Assembly (NCBI RefSeq): GCF_027595985.1
Contig: NC_073303.1
Location: 21,146,602-21,210,601 of the forward strand
DNA: 64,000 bases
From: Sorex araneus
Lineage: Eukaryota > Chordata > Mammalia > Eulipotyphla > Soricidae
Reading direction: 5' to 3'
Shown: positions 58,471-64,000 of the stretch, piece after piece
How positions within the stretch are numbered: the first letter of the stretch is position 1
How the letters are laid out: each line of letters starts with the position of its first letter
The notes under the pieces: model-generated
Database searches by the model: none
Seen by the model: the letters and a program-made list of their open reading frames with translations, nothing else
What the model was told of the DNA's origin: nothing
Made by a program: the position numbers and the translations under genes

Positions 58471-58667
58471 AAGCTTTTTTATTGGCATTAGTGAGGGGGT
58501 TTCAATGCCAGAGGAAACCCCTCTGCTGATGATTTAGCAAAGGCCCAAACTGGGATTACTGCTGGTGTTTGACAGATGCTAATGAAGTTGTTGGGTGTCT
58601 GTAAGAAACAATTCCCTTCCTGAGAAGAGTCAGGAATATTTACAGAACTGTTTTGCTCCATGCTTCA

Positions 58668-58800
58668 AAAACATTTATTGCATTCAATATTACTTAAGAG
58701 GTAGGTGTTAATATTATTTCAGTTATAAGAAGAAACTAAGGCCTAGAGAAATTCAGATCACCTTCTCAAAGTGTGTAGATAATAAATAGCTAAAATGTAT
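58668..58800 (-). mobile_element. MIR fragment
   Basis: AACATTTATTGCATTCAATATTAC, GAGGTAGGTGTTAATATTATTTCAG and GAAGAAACTAAGGCCTAGAGAAATTC match antisense MIR (AGGTAGGTACTATTATTATCC, GAGGAAACTGAGGC). Confidence 0.75.
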
Positions 58801-58888
58801 TTTATTTTAGGTCACTGGCCTCTTACTTCAACTTACTTACTTCTCTGAGCACTGTCTGCTGTGATCACTTCCTTAAAACTGTATCTCC

Positions 58889-59061
58889 AGGCTGGAGCGA
58901 TAGCACAGCGGGTAGGGCGTTTGCCTTGCACGCGGCTGACCCGGGTTCGATTCCCAGCATCCCATATGGTCCCCAGCACCGCCAGGAGTGATTCCTGAGT
59001 GCAGAGCCAGGAGTAACCTCTGTGCACAGCTGGGTATGACCCAAAAAGCCAAAAAAAAAAA
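58889..59061 (+). mobile_element. Young SOR SINE type I, full length
   Basis: Head GGCTGGAGCGATAGCACAGCGGG with intact A box and B box GGTTCGATTCC. Complete body, ATGACCCAAAAAGCC, poly(A). Flanks AAAACTGTATCTCC and AAAACCTATCTCC give a near-perfect target duplication. One of the best reference copies in the window. Confidence 0.97.
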
Positions 59062-59115
59062 AAAACCTATCTCCTTTCCCACCAATTAAAAATGGCATTA
59101 CTTTAGTAGCTGGGT

Positions 59116-59361
59116 CACTGTCACTGTCACTATCATCCTGGGGCTCATTGATTTGCTTGAGCAGGCACCAGTAACATCTCCATCGTGAGACTTGTTACTG
59201 CTTTTGGCATATCCAATACGCCACGGGTAGCTTGCCAGGCTCTGTCGTGCAGGCAGGATACTCTCGGTAGCTTGCTGGGCTCTCTGGAGGGGTGGAGGAA
59301 CTGAACTGGGGTCGGCCACATGCAAGGCGAACACCCTACTGCTGTGCTATCGCTCCAGCCC
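59116..59361 (-). mobile_element. Type II SINE, short subtype, full length
   Basis: Inverted tail CACTGTCACTGTCACTATCATCC, double GGTAGCTTGC motif, reverse head GCTGTGCTATCGCTCCAGCC. Target duplication AGTAGCTGGGT (59105-59115) and AGTAACTGGGT (59362-59372), 10 of 11. Confidence 0.96.
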
Positions 59362-59461
59362 AGTAACTGGGTATGCTACATAAAATGGTATCAATGAATG
59401 GTAGATTCAGAGATAACTGTAAGTCTAAATTAAATGAACACACATTAAACGGTATAGGATT

Positions 59462-59545
59462 GAGGCCATGGGTATGACCCAAATTGTAGAACACTTGTTT
59501 TGTGTAGGTAGGGGTTTCAGATTGGTTTCCAGCACCACCAAGACC
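59462..59545 (+). mobile_element. Short head-only SINE-like fragment
   Basis: GTATGACCCAAATTGTAGAACACTTG and GGTTTCAGATTGGTTTCCAGCACCACC resemble the tRNA-like head without body. Strongly diverged. Confidence 0.45.
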
Positions 59546-59628
59546 TGCGCGCTGCCATGTTGGCCCATGGTGCTCTTCAAATACTGCCTGGAGACATACT
59601 CTCAAAAGTAGAATTTTTCTCCTAAAGT

Positions 59629-59880
59629 TAAGGTTATAGCACAGTAGGTAGGGTATTTGCCTTGCACTTGGCCAACCCGGGTTTGATTCCTCTGTCCCTT
59701 TCGGAGAGCCCGGCAAGCTACCGAGAGTATCCCGCCCACACGGCAGAGCCTGACAAGCTACCCTTGGTGTATTCCATATGCCAAAAACAGTAACAACAAG
59801 TCTCACAATGGGAGATGTTACTGGTGCCCGCTTGAGCAAATTGGTGAACAACAGGACGGCAGTGCTACAGTGCTACGGTG
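59629..59880 (+). mobile_element. Type II SINE, short subtype, full length
   Basis: A box TAGCACAGTAGG, B box GGTTTGATTCC, CCTTTCGGAGAGCCCGGCAAGC, second AGAGCCTGACAAGC, tail GGCAGTGCTACAGTGCTACGGTG. Short target duplication CTAAAGT at 59622-59628 and 59881-59887. Open frames of up to 171 codons on the opposite strand are SINE artefacts. Confidence 0.95.
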
Positions 59881-59961
59881 CTAAAGTACAGGTTAGTGAT
59901 ACTTAGATCAATAAGTGGTCTGTCTCATCTCAGAGTGCTTGCAAAGAGTGCCATCTCTTTG

Positions 59962-60135
59962 GACCATAGAGATAGTAGAACGGGTGAGGCCCTCACCGTC
60001 CATATGGCCTACCTGGGTTCAATCCCAGCACCACGTATGGTTCTCTAAGCAGCACTCGGAGTGATCCCTGAGAACAAAGCTAGGAGTAATTCCCGAGCAC
60101 TGCCCGATGTGGCCCTTCCCAAAACAAACAAAAGC
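59962..60135 (+). mobile_element. SOR SINE type I
   Basis: ACCATAGAGATAGTAGAACGGGTGAGGC head, GGGTTCAATCCCAGCACC B box, CACTCGGAGTGATCCCTGAG, CTAGGAGTAATTCCCGAGC, GGCCCTTCCCAAAACAAAC tail. Older copy. Confidence 0.88.
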
Positions 60136-60997
60136 AATCAACTGTGAACTCTTGTGGACTTTCCAAAATTTTTCCATCGAAGGATTCATATTTGACTTTG
60201 CTCAGCTCCCTCCCAGCACTCTAGCCTGTCAATCCCTTTTCCTTCCACTGTGGAGGGAAGACTGAGTCATTTGTCAAGTGCAGATGCTTCCAGCGTCTGT
60301 AGTTCAGATCCTACCTCCATTGTCTGGACAACCATCCGGTTGATTAGCTCAACATGTTCTTTTGCCATTTCTCTCGTTCCTCCTTCCTCTCTCTGTCTCT
60401 TTGATGCCTTCCTTAGACAGAAGCAGGGGTATAGGAGCCAGTAGTGAAAACATGAATCTCTCCCAAGGGGGAGCATCTCTAGCATGACATCAAATTCTCT
60501 CCTATCACACCTGTAAGCATCTCTCATCTCTCTCCCTTACTAGCAGAGTAGCTGGTCAGCTGGCTCATTCCATCTCTCTTTAGCTTGATAGGTGTCTTGT
60601 GGGAGTGGGATTTCAAGGCTGTTGCTGAGAGCAAAAATACTCCATGGACTCAGATAGAACTGATCTGCCGGCTGCTTTCCATGGTGCCAGTTACCGTGTA
60701 GAGAATCGCTTTTCAGAATTGCCTAAATATATTTAAAAATGGAGTTACATTTGGCTCTAAAAAAAATAATGTGAAGGCTTCTAATTTCAGTGAGAGGGAG
60801 AATTCTGGCTGCAGTCGGCAAAGGCCTCCCAATATCTGGGACCTCCCTTCCTGGCCCTATTCAGCTCTGTAAGTTGTGAACATCTGTTTCCATGTCTGTT
60901 TTCTCTCAAGAAGCAGCAGCAGTCTTGGTCATCCTTTTATGCACTGTGCTTAACATTAGCAGGCAGACAACATGCTCATATGCACAGAAATCTGGAT
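60136..60997. other. Non-coding stretch, unique-looking
   Basis: No repeat or gene supported. 60600-60760 (CTGCTTTCCATGGTGCCAG, ATATATTTAAAAATGGAG) is a weak candidate for constrained sequence. Confidence 0.45.
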
Positions 60998-61140
60998 GTT
61001 TATTGAGCATCTACTCTGTCTCTATTTTAAGCATCTTATGTATTCATTCATCACGCAAAATTATCCTGATTTTATGGATAAGGGAACTTAGGTTCAGGGA
61101 TATTGAGCAACTTATCAATTGTAAGTGGTGGCTCGGGGTG
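60998..61140 (-). mobile_element. MIR fragment
   Basis: TTTATTGAGCATCTACTCTGTC, AAGCATCTTATGTATTCATTC, GATTTTATGGATAAGGGAACTTAGG and GAGCAACTTATCAATTG follow the antisense MIR order. Confidence 0.75.
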
Positions 61141-61179
61141 TCTAAGATGTGAAACAAAGTCCTCTCACTTGGCATTGCT

Positions 61180-61345
61180 TTTTTGGGGGGGGTCACACCC
61201 AGTGATACTCAGGGGTTACTCCTGGCTCTGTACTCAGAACTTACCCCTGTTGGTGCTCAGGAGACCATATGGGATTCTGGGATTCGAACCCAGGTTGGCC
61301 GTGTGCAAGGCAAACGCCTTACCCACTGTGCTATCACTCCAGCCC
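61180..61345 (-). mobile_element. Young SOR SINE type I, full length
   Basis: GGGGGGGGTCACACCCAGTG, full body, reverse B box GATTCGAACCCAGG, reverse head GTGCTATCACTCCAGCC. Perfect 16-bp duplication CTCACTTGGCATTGCT at 61164-61179 and 61346-61361. Confidence 0.97.
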
Positions 61346-61413
61346 CTCACTTGGCATTGCTCTACCCACTCTCCATCCCTGCCTTTAGAATACAAGCACT
61401 GTTGTCAAAAATG

Positions 61414-61490
61414 TGAACTGTAGAAGTGCCTGGCTTGCAGGCATGAGGCAGGAGACCCTGAGTTGGATCCTTGATACCAAGCAACATGAC
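61414..61490 (+). mobile_element. Short head-only SINE-like element
   Basis: GAACTGTAGAAGTGCCTGGCTTGCAGGCATG and CCTGAGTTGGATCCTTGATACCA look like A box to B box of a tRNA-like head ending at CCAAGCAACA, as in 51461-51547. Confidence 0.45.
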
Positions 61491-61639
61491 AATTCTATTA
61501 TTTTGAGTGTATCACAACTAAACGTATGACCCCCAATCTTCATGACAAGAACAAAGGGCAAAAACAGAAACAACAAAGGAAACCAAGCTAGGAGGGGAAA
61601 ATGGTATTTTTTCCTTAATTGCTAAGATACTATTTTAAA

Positions 61640-62045
61640 TAATCTGTTTAGATAAATAATGTCTAACGTATTTGTTATTTTAGATATAAACATAATCCTT
61701 CCATCTCAAGGTGATGACACTTAGCATCTGTCTGCATTCTGGGGGTGGAATTTTGTAGAGTTGAGTGTGCATTGTAAATTAATTTATGAGTGTTCTTTTA
61801 CTTTTATCATCTCAGCGTCATTTTTAATGGTAAAACTACCTTGGCATAAAGGGGTGGATCATTATTTATCCAAGTCTTCTCCTATAATTGGGCACTGTAG
61901 ATTATCTTCCTGTTTTAAGTGGTTCTGTAATTAACATTTCTGTGCATAGGTCTTTTGTATGGATTATAGTTTTATCACAGAAGAGGATATTATTGAGATT
62001 TTGGACACATACTGCCAAATTGCTTGCAACAGCAGTTGAGCCTAC
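61640..62045 (-). mobile_element. Old mammalian L1 (L1M/HAL1-type) fragment
   Basis: TAATTAACATTTCTGTGCATAGGTC, TTTGTATGGATTATAGTTTTATC and ACATACTGCCAAATTGCTTGCAACAG match antisense old L1 (GTACAGGTTTTTGTATGGAC, AACTGCCAAACTGTTTTCC). The left boundary is vague. Confidence 0.6.
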
Positions 62046-62346
62046 CCTGTGAGAAGGCCTTGCACAAAGGCGAGATTTAGGAGGGCAACATAGTGGATGG
62101 AATTCTGAGGAAAGAAAGTTCAGCAGAGCTGGCCTTTGGCACACCCACACTCCACACACTCGGTGTCCAGGGTGAAATAAAAGCCAACCCGCGAGGAAGG
62201 GAATTCCTTTGTCTGAGCTGGGTCCTCCCTCCTAAGGCTGACAAGTCCTTAGTTCACTAGGAAAACGATGATACTGTGTTAAGCTTGACCAAAGAATGCT
62301 AAAACACATTTCCAGGGCAAAACAACTCACCCAGAGAGGAATAGAT
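62046..62346. other. Non-coding stretch
   Basis: Nothing recognised between the old L1 and the TG tract. Confidence 0.45.
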
Positions 62347-62430
62347 TTGTGTGTGCACAGACATGCACGCACATGTGTATGTGTGTGTATGTATGCGTGC
62401 GTGTATGTGTGTGTGTGTGTGTGTGTGTTG
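62347..62430. repeat. (TG)n alternating tract
   Basis: Imperfect TG/CA/TA alternation (GTGTGCACAGACATGCACGC) becoming pure TG near 62409-62428. A strong Z-DNA-type sequence, followed by a G-rich GGGGGTGGGGGTGGGG run. Confidence 0.95.
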
Positions 62431-62479
62431 GTGATGGGGGTGGGGGTGGGGTAGTCCATTCGAGAATAATCTCTATTAA

Positions 62480-63110
62480 GAGAAGTCAGCTGATCAAAGG
62501 CATTGGCGCGCCATTTTTGCAGGTTCTCCGAGCTGATTTTGTTAGCTTTGGCATACTGCAGTGAATTTAGAGTTCCATGCTGAGGCCTTTTCATTAATAC
62601 CTGGGAGGTTGTCTCTCGCCTATGGCACTTCTGTGGAGGAATTAGAAATATATAATTCACGAAGTGTCTAACTTCATATCTTGTGCGATCCTGGTTTTAA
62701 TTATCCAGGAAAAGCATTTACTTTGCTCTGCCTTTCTCTTGTGCTTTGAGCGAGTCTCTTGGCTTTCCCCAGCTTTCTCCTCCCTCTTTTTTTTCCTCTT
62801 CTCTTTAACTCTCTACCAATTATGTCTTGGCTGCAGGGCACTCGTTTTTCCATCCAGGGGCTGCATTTTTATTATTTGTCTTTGCAATAACTATATTCAC
62901 TTGTTTATATCTCTTGGCTTCCCAACCCACCCCTGCCCCTCCAATCCCAAAGATCAAGTATGCTGTGCTTAACTTGGTCTGTGAGCAGAAAATGACCTCT
63001 CGCAGGCTGAGAGCCGCAGAACCAGTCCCAGCAAAAACACCCACCAGCCACCGAAGCTAACAATTATTCATAGTAATACAATTGCATCCTTAGGCGAAAA
63101 GGTTAGACAG
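62480..63110. promoter_or_regulatory. Repeat-poor, motif-rich candidate enhancer
   Basis: No transposon recognised. GCTGATCAAAGGC (TCF/LEF-type) is followed by ATTGGCGCGCCA (E2F-like) at about 62500-62512. Then TTTTCATTAATACC, TATATAATTCACG and GGTTTTAATTATCC (homeodomain-type), and GCTAACAATTATTCATAG near 63055. The dense mixture of lineage-factor motifs resembles a conserved developmental enhancer. Conservation was not tested. Confidence 0.35.
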
Positions 63111-63177
63111 AAAGAGAGGCCTGTAGCATTCTCCCCGGGCATGTGAGAACTTTCCTTTTGGCAGGGAGTTTCATAAT

Positions 63178-63413
63178 TAACATCATGGGTTTCAGAATCA
63201 GATAAACCTAAAACTGAGGGCTGGCTCCACATAATAGCTGAAGTTGGCAGTGCTTTCTGAGACTCAGTTGCTTCATCTGTGAAATGGATATAACGACATT
63301 TACCCTATAGGCTGGCTGGAAGGATTCAATGCAATAAATTCTGTAAGCCACTTAGCACAAGGCCTGGCCTGTATGCTCTGTAAATGTTGCCTGCAATTAT
63401 TTTAATCATTGTT
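63178..63413 (+). mobile_element. MIR, nearly full length
   Basis: TGGGTTTCAGAATCAGATAAACC, AGACTCAGTTGCTTCATCTGTGAAATGG, TAGGCTGGCTGGAAGGATTCAATGC, AGCCACTTAGCACAAGGCCTGGCC: the full MIR order. The best-preserved MIR here. Confidence 0.92.
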
Positions 63414-64000
63414 CCCATCGGCGTCATTGTGTGTTGAATTTAAAATGGCTCTGTTCTCTAAAAGAACAAAGCTAGGGTGCGTTTCTTTCCTGGTTTCTAA
63501 ATGTAAGCACCTTTTATTCCGCTCCTCTCAGCAGATGGGAGGGAGGCGGTGTCCTTTCCCAGAAACCAGTTAATGTTGTGATAAGGGCTGCACGGTTAAC
63601 ACAGTTCTCCTTTCACAATGGTCTAAAAACAGCTGCCCTGCTTCCCTGGCTCACCCAGTCATCTCAGAGTCTGGCATTAACTGATTCCTAAATGGATGGG
63701 GAGGATCACGGAGATGCTGGAGAAAATGTTGATGAAGAGGAGAGCTTCTCGGACTTAAACAGTCATCTAGTTCATAAACAGAGGGGTGTGTGAACTGCCA
63801 CCTGGGCACCCGTCTGAGAGCTGGTAGCAAGCTCCCTTTTCCTGCCATGTCCTCTCTCCTAAGGGGCCTCTGGTCCCAAACAAGAACATGTTCATCAATT
63901 CAAAAGGGCCTCCCTGAAGATGCAGCATGTTCCAAGAAGCTGAAGGGGATGAATAGCAATGCTAGGTGACGTCATTGGAGGCAGACACTGTCAGAGAAAG
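63414..64000. other. Non-coding, repeat-poor end of window
   Basis: No transposon or gene supported. GTTAATGTTGTGATAAGGGC (63571-63590) and GACGTCATT (63968-63976, CRE-like) are motif-level observations only. Confidence 0.4.

Noticed and set aside
59336..59851. 171-codon minus-strand frame
   Set aside because: It runs antisense through a type II SINE and flanking sequence; no protein family.

Overview
The window is mammalian nuclear DNA, almost certainly from a shrew (Soricidae, probably Sorex). The clearest evidence is about 45 copies or fragments of a tRNA-derived SINE of the SOR type known from shrews. The best copies keep a textbook Pol III A box (TAGCACAGCGGG) and B box (GGTTCGATTCC), followed by a body ending CCCAAAAAGC plus poly(A). 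LINE-1 3' ends, MIR and L2 fossils, an ERV-type LTR and many microsatellites fit the same picture. Nothing here is prokaryotic. The species call rests on recognising the SINE, not on a database search.

I find no protein-coding exon I can support in 64 kb, and no rRNA, tRNA or snRNA gene. The long open frames are all explained by microsatellites (4.1-4.7, 25.4-25.6 and 55.9 kb), L1 3' regions or SINEs. The window is best read as intergenic or large-intron sequence.

Layout. 0-5 kb: SINEs, a nested L1-in-L1 insertion lying inside a 2-kb inverted duplication, and a 600-bp pyrimidine tract grown next to a SINE tail. 5-14 kb: SINEs, an L1 3' end, a hairpin at a SINE end and a 3.2-kb stretch without recognised repeats. 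14-26 kb: several L1 3' ends, a site hit three times in succession, a minus-strand ERV-type LTR and an L1 carrying a (TATC)n expansion. 26.8-28.3 kb: a GC-rich, CpG-enriched, repeat-free island, the best regulatory candidate. 28-45 kb: old L1, MIR, L2, MaLR-like and shrew-specific repeats separated by plain sequence. 45-62 kb: dense young SINEs, a Tigger-like fossil, an L1 with 5' inversion and a local duplication around microsatellites. 62.4-64 kb: another repeat-poor, motif-rich regulatory candidate and a well-kept MIR.

The most informative biology is in the mobile elements. Two SINE families share one tRNA-like head but carry different bodies and different 3' tails (poly(A) versus tandem CAGTGATA-like units). 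Serial insertions reuse the same target sites. Microsatellites repeatedly arise from SINE tails and L1 3' regions. All coordinates and family calls were made by eye.
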